Notes: a model not told the origin generated them from the sequence alone. Numbered from the stretch's first letter, positions 1 through 7,721 are shown. The stretch: 8,179 nt of DNA from Burkholderiales bacterium (GCA_903643055.1 CAHJWV010000773.1:1-8179), one strand, 5' to 3'. Numbers and translations are program-made.

Positions 1-67
1 AGTATCTGGGGCCTTACCACCGAAGGGTGATTGTGCCATAGGGTATCCAACCCACCGGTTTTTGCCT

Positions 68-127
68 CTGTGACAGGTCGCAGCAACTCTGGTTGTTGCG
101 CAAGTGCTACAGGCTGTGACAGCAACT
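68..127 (+). repeat. Imperfect direct repeat in the gyrA upstream region
   Basis: The nine bases CTGTGACAG occur at 68-76 and again at 114-122. Each copy is followed by GCAACT, at 83-88 and 122-127. The second copy therefore looks like the first with about seven bases removed. The left copy runs into the hairpin at 79-100. The repeat could be a duplicated protein-binding site or a chance local duplication. Nothing in the sequence identifies a binding protein. Confidence 0.45.
79..100 (+). promoter_or_regulatory. Strong 9-bp hairpin with a TCTG loop upstream of gyrA
   Basis: Bases 79-87 (CGCAGCAAC) pair with 92-100 (GTTGTTGCG) across a four-base TCTG loop, with a single G-T pair. No T-run follows, so it is not an ordinary intrinsic terminator of an upstream gene on this strand. 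It lies about 90 bases before the gyrA start. It could be an inverted-repeat operator, or an RNA element if transcription starts further upstream. The structure is read directly from the sequence; any function is inference. Confidence 0.5.
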
Positions 128-132
128 AGAAT
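104..132 (+). promoter_or_regulatory. Candidate gyrA promoter with a good -10 and weak -35
   Basis: TAGAAT at 127-132 matches five of six bases of the sigma-70 -10 consensus. With a 17-base spacer the -35 hexamer would be GTGCTA at 104-109, which matches only three bases. Transcription would begin near 139, leaving a 5' leader of about 50 bases before the gyrA ATG. A weak -35 with a good -10 is seen in supercoiling-responsive promoters, but that link is speculative here. The rest of 1-191 shows no convincing gene. Confidence 0.3.
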
Positions 133-191
133 GGCGGATTGCGCTTGCAGGCCCGCTCGTGCCTGTCTTTATGGCTTCGCGCCCACCTCGA

Positions 192-2825
192 ATGACCCAG
201 TTCGCCAAGGAAACCCTGCCGATCAGCCTCGAAGAGGAGATGCGGCGTTCATATCTCGATTACGCGATGAGCGTCATCGTTGGCCGGGCACTGCCAGATG
301 CCCGTGACGGTTTGAAACCGGTCCACCGCAGATCGTTGTTTTCGATGCACGAGTTGAACAACGACTGGAACCGGCCTTACAAGAAATCGGCCCGTATCGT
401 CGGCGACGTCATCGGCAAATACCACCCGCACGGTGATCAATCGGTCTACGACACAATCGTTCGTTTGGCGCAGGATTTTTCGATGCGCCACATGCTGGTT
501 GATGGCCAGGGGAATTTCGGTTCGGTCGACGGGGATAACGCCGCAGCGATGCGATATACCGAAATCCGGCTGTCCAAAATCGCGCATGAAATGCTGGCCG
601 ATCTGGACAAGGAAACCGTCGATTTCGGCCCCAATTACGACGGCAGCGAAAAAGAGCCGCTCGTCATGCCTTCGCGCCTGCCGAACTTGCTGGTCAATGG
701 CGCAGGCGGCATCGCGGTGGGCATGGCCACCAACATTCCGCCGCACAACCTCAACGAAGTGGTCGATGCCTGCCTGCATTTGCTGCGCAACCCGCAGGCC
801 ACGATCGATGAGCTGATCGAGATCATTCCGGCGCCCGACTTTCCGACCGCCGGCATCATCTATGGCACGAGTGGCGTGCGTGAGGGTTACCGCACCGGCC
901 GCGGCAAGGTGGTGATGCGGGCCAAGTGCCATTTCGAAGACATCGACAAGGGCGCGCGCCAGTCGATCATCGTCGATGAAATTCCTTATCAGGTGAACAA
1001 GAAGAACCTGCTCGAACGGATGGCCGAGCTGGTTCATGAGAAGAAGATCGAGGGCATCAGCCACATCCAGGACGAGTCCGACAAGTCGGGCATGCGGGTG
1101 GTGATCGAACTCAAGCGCGGCGAAGTGCCCGAGGTGGTATTGAACAACCTCTACAAGCAAACGCAGCTGCAAGACACCTTCGGCATCAACATGGTGGCGC
1201 TGATCGACGGCCAGCCGAAGTTGTGCAACCTGAAAGACCTGATCGCGGTATTCCTCGAACACCGGCGCGAAGTCATCAACCGCCGCACTGTCTTCGAATT
1301 GCGCAAGGCCCGCGAACGCGGCCATGTGCTAGAAGGCTTGGCCGTGGCGCTGGCCAACATCGACGAGTTCATCGAGACCATCAAGACCTCACCGACGCCG
1401 CCGGTCGCGAAGGCCGCGCTGATGAGCAAGTCGTGGGATTCATCGATGGTGCGCGAGATGCTCGCCCGCGCTGAAGGCCAGACGCCGGGCGGTCGCGATG
1501 CTTATCGCCCCGACAACCTGCCGAAAGAATTCGGCCTGCAAACCGACGGGCTCTATCGCTTGTCGGACGATCAGGCCGGTGAAATCCTGCAGATGCGCTT
1601 GCAGCGTTTGACCGGGTTGGAACAAGACAAGATCGTCACTGAATACAAGGACGTGATGGCAGAGATAACCGATCTGCTGAACATCCTCGCGACGCCCGCC
1701 CGCGTGACGCACATCATTTCGGAAGAGCTGACCGCCATCAAGCTGGAGTTTGGCCAGACCAAGCTCGGCGCGCGCCGCAGCACCATCGAACATAACGCGC
1801 AGGATCTGGGCACCGAAGACCTGATCACGCCAACCGACATGGTGGTCACGCTCTCGCACACCGGCTACATCAAGAGCCAAGCGCTCAGCGAATACCGGGC
1901 ACAAAAGCGCGGCGGCCGCGGCAAACAGGCCACGCAGACAAAGGAAGACGATTGGGTCGACCAGCTCTTCATCGCCAACACCCATGACTACATCCTGTGC
2001 TTCACGACACGCGGCCGTGTCTATTGGCTGAAAGTCTGGGAAGTGCCGCAAGGCTCGCGCAATTCGCGCGGCAAGCCGATCGTCAACATGTTTCCGCTGC
2101 AGCCTGGCGAGAAGGTGAATGTGGTGCTGCCACTGACCGATGGTTTCCGCAGCTTCCCGGCCGATCATTTCGTGTTCATGGCCACGGCCCAAGGCGTGGT
2201 GAAGAAGACCTCGCTCGATGACTTCAGCAACCCGCGCAAGGCCGGCATCATCGCGGTCGACCTTGATGAAGGCGACTTCCTGATCGGCGCGGCGCTGACC
2301 GACGGCAAACACGACGTGATGCTGTTCAGCGACGGCGGCAAGGCCGTTCGATTCGATGAGGACGACGTTCGCTCGATGGGCCGCAACGCCCGCGGCGTGC
2401 GCGGCATGATGCTCGACGAAGGCCAGAGCGTGATTGCGATGCTGGTGGCCGAAGATGAATCGCAAAGCGTGCTAACCGCCACCCAGAACGGATTCGGCAA
2501 GCGCACCAGCATCGTCGAATACACCCGCCATGGCCGCGGCACCAAAGGGATGATTGCGATTCAGCAAAGCGAGCGCAACGGCAAGGTCGTTGCCGCCACG
2601 CTGGTGCGTGCCGAAGACGAAATCATGTTGATCACCGACAAGGGCGTGCTGGTGCGCACCCGCGTCTCGGAGATCCGCGAACTCGGCCGCGCCACGCAAG
2701 GCGTGACGCTGATTGCGCTGGACAGCGGCACCAAGCTGATTGGCCTGCAACGCATCGTTGAGAACGACGCCAACTCCGAAGGTGGAGAAGATGCGGCCCC
2801 GGCTGCCGAGGTGCCAGGCGAATGA
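192..2825 (+). CDS. gyrA: DNA gyrase subunit A
   Basis: GyrA is the breakage-reunion subunit of the A2B2 gyrase, which introduces negative supercoils using ATP hydrolysed by GyrB. The ATG at 192 gives 877 residues starting [10 protein letters not shown], close to the 875 of E. coli. In-frame starts at 159 (GTG) and 171 (ATG) would add residues the family lacks, and none of the three has a clear Shine-Dalgarno. The winged-helix/tower region is near residues 30-500. The catalytic Tyr122 lies in [11 protein letters not shown], preceded by Arg121. The GyrA box is QKRGGRG at 571-577, followed by the C-terminal beta-pinwheel that wraps DNA. A short acidic tail rich in Glu, Asp and Ala closes the protein. 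There is an insertion of about 11 residues relative to E. coli around residues 420-450. In the quinolone-determining region residue 83 is Gln (codon 438-440) where E. coli has Ser, while Asp87 is kept. The stop overlaps the next gene by ATGA. Confidence 0.98.
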   Translation: MTQFAKETLPISLEEEMRRSYLDYAMSVIVGRALPDARDGLKPVHRRSLFSMHELNNDWNRPYKKSARIVGDVIGKYHPHGDQSVYDTIVRLAQDFSMRHMLVDGQGNFGSVDGDNAAAMRYTEIRLSKIAHEMLADLDKETVDFGPNYDGSEKEPLVMPSRLPNLLVNGAGGIAVGMATNIPPHNLNEVVDACLHLLRNPQATIDELIEIIPAPDFPTAGIIYGTSGVREGYRTGRGKVVMRAKCHFEDIDKGARQSIIVDEIPYQVNKKNLLERMAELVHEKKIEGISHIQDESDKSGMRVVIELKRGEVPEVVLNNLYKQTQLQDTFGINMVALIDGQPKLCNLKDLIAVFLEHRREVINRRTVFELRKARERGHVLEGLAVALANIDEFIETIKTSPTPPVAKAALMSKSWDSSMVREMLARAEGQTPGGRDAYRPDNLPKEFGLQTDGLYRLSDDQAGEILQMRLQRLTGLEQDKIVTEYKDVMAEITDLLNILATPARVTHIISEELTAIKLEFGQTKLGARRSTIEHNAQDLGTEDLITPTDMVVTLSHTGYIKSQALSEYRAQKRGGRGKQATQTKEDDWVDQLFIANTHDYILCFTTRGRVYWLKVWEVPQGSRNSRGKPIVNMFPLQPGEKVNVVLPLTDGFRSFPADHFVFMATAQGVVKKTSLDDFSNPRKAGIIAVDLDEGDFLIGAALTDGKHDVMLFSDGGKAVRFDEDDVRSMGRNARGVRGMMLDEGQSVIAMLVAEDESQSVLTATQNGFGKRTSIVEYTRHGRGTKGMIAIQQSERNGKVVAATLVRAEDEIMLITDKGVLVRTRVSEIRELGRATQGVTLIALDSGTKLIGLQRIVENDANSEGGEDAAPAAEVPGE

Positions 2826-3469
2826 GTTGGCGGCTTGCCGCGGCGCTGCTGATGGGCTGCGCCGCAGCGAATGCGCAGCCAGCGCCCTCGAGCGCGGCCA
2901 AGAGGGACCTGATCCAGCGCGTGCTGGTCCTTCAACAGCCGGCGCTCGAAAGCTTGATCCGCAGCATGGCCGAACAGCCGGCCCGCCAGTTGATGGCCGA
3001 TACCGCGCTGATACTGCAGTCCCGGGTCGCGCCGGAAAAGCGCGACGCCGCGGCCAAGCAGATCGAAGCCGGTGCGCGCCAATACCAAGACGACGTGTCA
3101 CAGCTGGCCAAAGATCAGGCACCGAAGGTCGGCCGGACCAGCCTCGCTCCGGCGCTCGACCAAAAATTCAACGAAGAAGAGTTGCGGCAATTGCTCGCCG
3201 CACTCGAAGCACCGGCCTACAAGAAATTCCAGCACACACTGCCCGACTTGACCGTGACGTTCACGCAGAAAGCTGCGGCCGACTTGCGCCCCACGATCGA
3301 GCCGAAGCTGAAAGCCCTGGAGCAAGGCATCGTTGCCGCACTCGGTCTGCCACTATCCCCGGCGGCCAACGCGAGTTCCGGCGCAGCAAGTGCACCCGCG
3401 CCAACGAGTTCGCCAGGCCAGACGGCCAAGTCGGCGGCTTTGCCCGCGACACGGGCGCTTCAGAAATGA
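2822..3469 (+). CDS. Exported DUF2059-type protein of unknown function
   Basis: This 215-residue protein starts at an ATG that overlaps the gyrA stop (ATGA), with GAGGTG at 2808-2813 as a good Shine-Dalgarno. Residues 1-18 look like a short Sec signal peptide: an Arg, a hydrophobic run of Leu and Ala, then an ANA cleavage site before Gln19. LMGC at 10-13 could be a poor lipobox, but Met at -2 argues against it. The mature part is mostly predicted alpha-helical. Near residues 118-150 it carries [20 protein letters not shown], which resembles the conserved core of DUF2059 proteins, where a hydrophobic helix is followed by a residue pair such as SP or AP before KK. The last 35 residues or so are a low-complexity Ala/Ser/Pro/Thr tail. 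The likely location is the periplasm. The overlap implies translation coupled to gyrA. Its role is unknown. The DUF2059 assignment is from recalled motif similarity and needs a profile search. Confidence 0.8.
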   Translation: MSWRLAAALLMGCAAANAQPAPSSAAKRDLIQRVLVLQQPALESLIRSMAEQPARQLMADTALILQSRVAPEKRDAAAKQIEAGARQYQDDVSQLAKDQAPKVGRTSLAPALDQKFNEEELRQLLAALEAPAYKKFQHTLPDLTVTFTQKAAADLRPTIEPKLKALEQGIVAALGLPLSPAANASSGAASAPAPTSSPGQTAKSAALPATRALQK

Positions 3470-3537
3470 ACTCGCATGTCTTCGAGCTAAGCGCCAAGCC
3501 GCACCGCTCGCCTGCGAGGATCGGATTGTCTGCATGA
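3466..3537 (+). pseudogene. 23-codon mini-ORF at the usual serC site, possible serC remnant
   Basis: An ATG overlapping the stop of the DUF2059 gene (ATGA at 3466-3469) opens a 23-codon frame that closes with a TGA at 3535-3537. That TGA overlaps an upstream in-frame ATG of pheA. The peptide begins [16 protein letters not shown]. Related Burkholderiales usually have serC (phosphoserine aminotransferase) before pheA, and SerC proteins typically begin with a segment like xxFNFSAGPAxLP. The shared pattern is an aromatic residue, then S-A, then P, then P. This may be the scar of a serC deletion, or the resemblance may be chance in a short sequence. There is no clear Shine-Dalgarno. It has only one Phe, so it is not a phenylalanine attenuator leader peptide. 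The tiny frame could still be translated by coupling. Confidence 0.3.
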
Positions 3538-3554
3538 GAGAATTTGCGCTACGC

Positions 3555-4661
3555 ATGGCTGACCTCACCTCCTCCCCCCACCCCGAATTGCTGGCCTTGC
3601 GCACGCAGATCGATGAAGTCGATCGCGAGTTGCTGAGCTTGCTCAATCGCCGCGCGCAGCTCGCGCAAGAGGTCGGTGAGGTCAAGAAAAAAGAAGGCTC
3701 TGTCGCCTTCCGCCCCGAACGCGAAGCCCAGGTCATCGATGGCCTAAAAACCACGAACCCCGGCCCGCTGCTGGGTACGAGCGTGGCGCCGATCTGGCGC
3801 GAAATCATGTCGGCCTGCCGCGCGCTCGAAACACCGACGCGGGTCGCCTTCCTCGGCCCCGCGGGCACCTTCAGCGAAGACGCTGCACTCGGCTTCTTCG
3901 GCTCGTCGATCGTCAAGCTGCCTTGTGCAAGCTTCGACGAGGTGTTCCACATGACGACCGCCGGTGCGGCTGACTTCGGCGTGGTGCCGGTCGAGAACTC
4001 GACCGAAGGCGTGGTCGCGCGCTCGCTCGATCTGTTCCTGACCACGCCGCTCTTCATCATTGGCGAAACCAGCCTGTTCGTGCAGCACAACCTGCTGCGC
4101 CGAGACAATTCGCTCGACGGCATTCAGGCCGTCTGCGCGCATCCGCAGGCGCTTGCGCAATGCCATCAATGGCTGAGCAGCCACCTGCCGCAGGCAGAGC
4201 GCAGACCGGTGTCGAGCAATGCCGAAGGTGCGCGACAGGCCAAGCTCGACAGCTCGGTGGCGGCCATCGCCAGCGTGCGTGCCGGCAGCGAATTCGGGCT
4301 GCATGTGCTGGCCCCGGCGATCCAGGACGAAGCCAACAACCTGACGCGGTTTGCGGTCATCACGCACCCGCAGCGCCAGCCACAGCCGAAGGCGTCGGGC
4401 CACGATTGCACCAGCCTGGTCGTTTCGGTCTCGAACCGGCCTGGTGCGGTCCATGACTTGCTCATGCCGCTGAAGATCCACGGCGTCTCGATGAGCCGTT
4501 TCGAATCCCGCCCGGCCCGCTCCGGGCAGTGGGAGTACTACTTCTACATCGACCTGCAAGGTCACCCCGATCAGCCTCACGTGGCCACCGCCCTGCGCGA
4601 ACTGCGTGATGCCTGCGCATTTTTCAAGTTGCTCGGAACCTATCCGATCGACGTGCACTGA
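3555..4661 (+). CDS. pheA: Bifunctional chorismate mutase / prephenate dehydratase (P-protein)
   Basis: This cytoplasmic enzyme converts chorismate to prephenate and then to phenylpyruvate, the committed route to phenylalanine. The ATG at 3555 gives 368 residues and the usual short lead into the mutase helix. An in-frame ATG at 3534 would add seven residues and overlap the mini-ORF stop. Neither has a well-placed Shine-Dalgarno. Residues about 10-90 are an AroQ-type chorismate mutase: Arg16, Arg33, Lys44 and the RPERE stretch at 53-57 match the active-site set. Residues about 96-275 are prephenate dehydratase, opening with FLGPAGTFSE and including VVPVENSTEG and the catalytic TRF motif at 264-266. 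Residues about 286-362 are an ACT regulatory domain with NRPGAVHDLL and ESRP at 317-320. These motifs are typical of phenylalanine-inhibited enzymes, so feedback control is expected. The tyrA gene follows after 19 bases. Confidence 0.97.
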   Translation: MADLTSSPHPELLALRTQIDEVDRELLSLLNRRAQLAQEVGEVKKKEGSVAFRPEREAQVIDGLKTTNPGPLLGTSVAPIWREIMSACRALETPTRVAFLGPAGTFSEDAALGFFGSSIVKLPCASFDEVFHMTTAGAADFGVVPVENSTEGVVARSLDLFLTTPLFIIGETSLFVQHNLLRRDNSLDGIQAVCAHPQALAQCHQWLSSHLPQAERRPVSSNAEGARQAKLDSSVAAIASVRAGSEFGLHVLAPAIQDEANNLTRFAVITHPQRQPQPKASGHDCTSLVVSVSNRPGAVHDLLMPLKIHGVSMSRFESRPARSGQWEYYFYIDLQGHPDQPHVATALRELRDACAFFKLLGTYPIDVH

Positions 4662-4680
4662 ATCAGAAAGCATCCGGACG

Positions 4681-5562
4681 ATGTTCAACCAGCTTGGCGT
4701 GATTGGCTGCGGCCTGATGGGCGGCTCGTTCGCGCTTGCATTGAAGCGGGCCGGCTTGGTCAAACGCGTGGTCGGCTACAGCAAATCGCCGTCCACCACC
4801 GAACGAGCCAAAAAGATCGGCGTGATCGATCTGGCCGCTGAATCGGCGCTGTTGGCCGTCTCCGGCTCCGACATTGTGCTGATGGCGGTGCCGGTGTCGG
4901 CCAGCGAAGCCACCTTCAAGGCGATACGCCACCTCGTGGAGCCCGGCGTGCTGTTCATGGACGTCGGCTCGACCAAGCGCGAAGTCGTTGATGCCGCGCG
5001 TCGCGTGCTGAAGGAGCGCATCGTCTCGTTCGTGCCGGCGCACCCGATTGCCGGCAAGGAAGTGGCTGGCGTTGCCAATGCCGACGCCACGCTTTATGCA
5101 GGCCGCCAAGTCATCCTGACGCCACTGCCGCAAACGGCGCCGGAGCTGGTTCAAAAGGCCACCGACGTCTGGTCGGCAATCGGTGCGCAGGTCTTGCGCA
5201 TGACGCCGGAGAACCACGACGCCGCCTTTGCCGCCGTGAGCCATCTACCGCACATGCTGGCGTTTGCGTTTTTCAGCTCGGTGGCCAAGCAGCCGGCAGG
5301 GCGCGACTTCCTGTCGCTGGCCGGCCCCGGTTTTCGCGATTTCACCCGCATTGCCGCGAGCGACCCCGAGGTCTGGCGCGACATCCTGATGTCGAACCGC
5401 GAAGAGATCCTGAAGCAGTCGATGCGCTTTCGGCACACGCTGGATGCGATGGAGCACGTCATCAAGACCGGCAACATCGAGGCCCTCGAAGACCTGATCC
5501 GCAACGCCTCCGATGCGCGCGCCAATTGGCAGATGGGCGCAGCCAAATCCGGCTCGCGCTGA
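4681..5562 (+). CDS. tyrA: Prephenate (or arogenate) dehydrogenase
   Basis: TyrA oxidatively decarboxylates prephenate to 4-hydroxyphenylpyruvate, or arogenate to tyrosine, so it competes with PheA for prephenate. The ATG at 4681 gives 293 residues, the usual size of a monofunctional TyrA without mutase or ACT domains. The N-terminus is a Rossmann fold with the dinucleotide motif GVIGCGLMGG at 6-15. The catalytic His121 lies in PAHPIAGKEVAG, and a second family signature, SHLPHMLAFAF, starts at 187 with His188 and His191. The motif AGPGFRDFTRIAAS is also present. At the end of the second beta strand the sequence is GYSKS (32-36), with Ser34 where NAD-specific enzymes carry Asp. This hints at NADP use, as in some other TyrA proteins. 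Substrate preference cannot be settled by eye. The pheA stop lies 19 bases upstream, so the two are very likely co-transcribed. Confidence 0.95.
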   Translation: MFNQLGVIGCGLMGGSFALALKRAGLVKRVVGYSKSPSTTERAKKIGVIDLAAESALLAVSGSDIVLMAVPVSASEATFKAIRHLVEPGVLFMDVGSTKREVVDAARRVLKERIVSFVPAHPIAGKEVAGVANADATLYAGRQVILTPLPQTAPELVQKATDVWSAIGAQVLRMTPENHDAAFAAVSHLPHMLAFAFFSSVAKQPAGRDFLSLAGPGFRDFTRIAASDPEVWRDILMSNREEILKQSMRFRHTLDAMEHVIKTGNIEALEDLIRNASDARANWQMGAAKSGSR

Positions 5563-5583
5563 AATTCCCCACGCCGCCGCGAG

Positions 5584-5598
5584 GCAGCCCTTAGCTGC
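5584..5598 (+). promoter_or_regulatory. Small hairpin just before the aroA-cmk start
   Basis: GCAGC at 5584-5588 pairs with GCTGC at 5594-5598 around a five-base loop, ending six bases before the ATG at 5604. The nearest purine-rich stretch, GAGG at 5581-5584, is too far from the start for a normal Shine-Dalgarno and overlaps the stem. The hairpin might bring it closer or lower initiation. It is short and could be fortuitous. Confidence 0.25.
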
Positions 5599-5603
5599 GC
5601 CCC

Positions 5604-7619
5604 ATGTTCAACATTCCGTTTCTCGACCTTCCTCCGCTACACACCGCCAACGGCACTGTGCGGCTTCCTGGCTCCAAGAGCATCTCGAACCGCGTGCTGC
5701 TGCTCGCCGGCCTGAGCCAAGGCACGACCACGGTTCATGAACTGCTGGATTCCGATGACACCCAGGTGATGCTGGCCGCGCTGCGCAGCCTGGGCTGCGA
5801 TGTGGTTGCCGCGGGCAGCGCCTGGTGCATCACCGGCCTTGGCGGGCGCTTGAAAACCCGCAGCGCGAGCCTCTTCCTCGGCAACGCTGGCACTGCGATG
5901 CGTCCGCTGACAGCGGCGCTGGCGGTGCTGGCTGCCACCCAGGACGGCGACTTCGAGCTGAAGGGCGTGCCGCGCATGCACGAACGGCCCATCGGCGATC
6001 TGGTCGATGCGCTGCGCCAGCTCGGTTGCGGCATCGATTACCTCGGCCACGACGGCTTCCCGCCCTTGCACCTGAAGCCGGGCCGGCTCGATACGCGTGC
6101 ACCGATTCGCGTGCGCGGCGATGTCTCGAGCCAGTTCCTGACCGCACTGCTGCTCGCGCTGCCGTTGGTGTCGGCCGATGGCGCCGTGACCATCGAAGTC
6201 GATGGCGAGTTGATCTCCAAGCCCTATGTCGAGATCACGCTGAACCTGCTGGCCCGTTTCGGCATCGAAGTGCAGCGCGAAGGCTGGCAGCGCTTCGTGA
6301 TCCCGCAAGGCAGCAGCTACCGCTCGCCGGGCGAGATCCATGTCGAAGGCGATGCCTCCTCGGCGTCTTACTTCATCGCACTCGGCGCGATCGCGGCGCA
6401 CAGCGGCCGGGCGATTCGCATCGAAGGCGTCGGCAGCGACTCCATCCAGGGCGACATCCGCTTCATTGACGCGGCACGCTCGATGGGCGCCCAGGTCGTC
6501 AGCGGCCCGAGCTGGCTGGAGGTGCGCCGCGGGCAATGGCCACTGAAGGCGATCGAGCTTGATTGCAACCACATCCCCGACGCCGCGATGACGCTCGCGG
6601 TGATGGCGCTCTACACCCAGGGTACGACGCGGCTGACCAACATCGCCAGCTGGCGCGTGAAGGAAACCGACCGCATCGCCGCGATGGCCACCGAGCTGCG
6701 CAAGCTCGGCGCGCAGATCGTGGAAGGTGCGGATTTCATCGAGATCACCGCGCCGACCGAATGGAAGGCCGCGGCAATCCACACCTATGACGACCACCGC
6801 GTCGCGATGTGCTTCTCACTGGCCGCCTTCAACACGCTGGTGTCGTCGCAGGCCGGCGTGCCACTGCGCATCCTCGACCCGCGCTGCGTCGCCAAGACCT
6901 TCCCGGATTACTTCGAGGCGCTGTTCGGCGTCGTGCAGACCGAAACGCGCGATGTTCCGGTCATCACCATCGATGGCCCGACCGCCTCCGGCAAAGGAAC
7001 GCTGGCCAGTGCTGTCGCTCAAGCGCTCGGTTATCACTTCCTCGACTCCGGCGCGCTTTACCGCGCCACCGCGCTGGCCGCCATGCGCGCCGGCGTCAAC
7101 GAAAACGATGCCGAACGCCTGGGCACGATTGCGTCGCAGCTGAAATTGCGCTTCACCGAGCAACGCATCTGGCTCGACGGGGAAGAAGTCAGCGATGAGC
7201 TGCGCCGCGAAGACGTCGGCGCGATGGCCTCGAAGGTGTCAGCTTGGCCAAGCGTGCGTGGCGCACTGCTGGCGCTGCAGTTGTCGCACCGCCGCCTGCC
7301 GGGCCTGGTGGCCGATGGCCGCGACATGGGGACGGTGATTTTCCCCGGTGCAGACTTCAAGGTGTTCGTCGTCGCCAGCGCCGCGGTCCGCGCTCAGCGC
7401 CGCCACAAGCAATTGATTGCCAAAGGGATTGCGGCTAATATCGACAGTCTTCGGTCCGATTTGGAAGCACGCGACGCACGCGATCAAACACGCAGCGCCT
7501 CGCCTTTGAAACCAGCTGAAGATGCGATGGTGCTGGACAACTCGGCGCTCTCCGTTGACGAATGCGTCGCGGTGGTGCTGAAAGAATGGCAACGTCGGCA
7601 AGCGTTCGAAGCCGCTTGA
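5604..7619 (+). CDS. aroA-cmk: Fused 3-phosphoshikimate 1-carboxyvinyltransferase (EPSP synthase) and cytidylate kinase
   Basis: This is one uninterrupted frame of 671 residues. Residues 1 to about 440 are EPSP synthase, the sixth shikimate step, which transfers the enolpyruvyl group of PEP to shikimate-3-phosphate. Motifs in order are [10 protein letters not shown] (Lys25), [12 protein letters not shown] (Gly96 and Pro101), [74 protein letters not shown], and [10 protein letters not shown] ending at 437. Gly96 and the [10 protein letters not shown] and NAGTAMRP motifs mark a class I, presumably glyphosate-sensitive, enzyme. Only about 14 residues separate Phe437 from the kinase domain that begins near Pro452. 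Both halves keep their key residues and have full length, so both are probably active. Single-protein AroA-CMK is an established family in Burkholderiales (annotated as PRK11860), not new. The ATG at 5604 is the only start that fits the EPSP synthase N-terminus. Confidence 0.97.
   Translation: MFNIPFLDLPPLHTANGTVRLPGSKSISNRVLLLAGLSQGTTTVHELLDSDDTQVMLAALRSLGCDVVAAGSAWCITGLGGRLKTRSASLFLGNAGTAMRPLTAALAVLAATQDGDFELKGVPRMHERPIGDLVDALRQLGCGIDYLGHDGFPPLHLKPGRLDTRAPIRVRGDVSSQFLTALLLALPLVSADGAVTIEVDGELISKPYVEITLNLLARFGIEVQREGWQRFVIPQGSSYRSPGEIHVEGDASSASYFIALGAIAAHSGRAIRIEGVGSDSIQGDIRFIDAARSMGAQVVSGPSWLEVRRGQWPLKAIELDCNHIPDAAMTLAVMALYTQGTTRLTNIASWRVKETDRIAAMATELRKLGAQIVEGADFIEITAPTEWKAAAIHTYDDHRVAMCFSLAAFNTLVSSQAGVPLRILDPRCVAKTFPDYFEALFGVVQTETRDVPVITIDGPTASGKGTLASAVAQALGYHFLDSGALYRATALAAMRAGVNENDAERLGTIASQLKLRFTEQRIWLDGEEVSDELRREDVGAMASKVSAWPSVRGALLALQLSHRRLPGLVADGRDMGTVIFPGADFKVFVVASAAVRAQRRHKQLIAKGIAANIDSLRSDLEARDARDQTRSASPLKPAEDAMVLDNSALSVDECVAVVLKEWQRRQAFEAA
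6957..7619 (+). other. cmk: Cytidylate kinase domain within the AroA-CMK fusion
   Basis: Residues 452-671 of the fusion form a complete long-type (CMP/dCMP) cytidylate kinase of about 220 residues, which phosphorylates CMP and dCMP with ATP. The P-loop GPTASGKGT is at 458-466. [12 protein letters not shown] follows as the NMP-binding region, then [19 protein letters not shown] with Asp571 to Thr577. The lid and base-binding segment [13 protein letters not shown] starts at Arg623. The start methionine of free CMK is replaced by linker residues. An in-frame GTG at 6933 (codon 444) with GAGG at 6915-6918 lies just upstream, but its 14-base spacing is poor for independent initiation. The C-terminal end matches free enzymes, so there is no truncation. 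Confidence 0.93.
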
Positions 7620-7660
7620 AATCAGCCCGACTGGCGTCAACTTCTTCGAGCAAATCGAGC

Positions 7661-7708
7661 CCACTGCTTTCCCTCCTGTGCTGCATGGCACGCTGAAGCA
7701 GTGGTTTT
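7661..7708 (+). terminator. Stem-loop with T-run between aroA-cmk and rpsA
   Basis: CCACTGCTT at 7661-7669 pairs perfectly with AAGCAGTGG at 7696-7704 and is followed at once by TTTT. The 26-base loop holds an inner hairpin in which GTGCT at 7678-7682 pairs with GGCAC at 7687-7691. A stem plus T-run after the aroA-cmk stop fits an intrinsic terminator or an attenuator ahead of rpsA. The T-run is short and the loop is large, so termination may be partial. Alternatively it is part of the folded rpsA leader. Confidence 0.45.
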
Positions 7709-7721
7709 CATACCCTAACCC

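Noticed and set aside
1..60. 3' end of an upstream gene such as ompA, with its terminator
   Set aside because: A frame from base 1 ends at TGA 28-30, but its nine residues match nothing I recognise. The small stem GGGT/ACCC at 41-53 and the nearby T5 are too weak to call a terminator.
104..307. Short plus-strand frame starting in the gyrA upstream region
   Set aside because: Most of it overlaps gyrA in another frame, there is no Shine-Dalgarno and the Cys/Arg-rich peptide resembles no family I know.
249..1325. Long minus-strand open frame (358 codons) opposite gyrA
   Set aside because: It is antisense to a clear gyrA, has biased His/Asp/Arg-rich composition typical of reverse frames in GC-rich genes, and shows no recognisable domain.
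1440..2465. Long minus-strand open frame opposite the gyrA C-terminal half
   Set aside because: Same GC-rich codon-shadow effect; no family motifs and no plausible ribosome binding site.
2740..3537. Plus-strand open frame of 265 codons overlapping the gyrA end and the DUF2059 gene
   Set aside because: It is an alternate frame with Arg/Ala/Pro-rich composition and no motif. Only its last 24 codons fall outside known genes, and these are reported separately as the mini-ORF.
3466..3537. Phenylalanine attenuator leader peptide before pheA
   Set aside because: The peptide has one Phe only, and no alternative terminator/antiterminator hairpin with a T-run is visible before pheA.
3744..4763. Minus-strand open frame of 339 codons across pheA and tyrA
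   Set aside because: It runs across two well-supported genes and their gap, with no domain signature.
5637..6797. Minus-strand open frame of 386 codons opposite aroA
   Set aside because: Mirror frame of a strongly conserved EPSP synthase; low-complexity His/Ala/Arg/Gln content.
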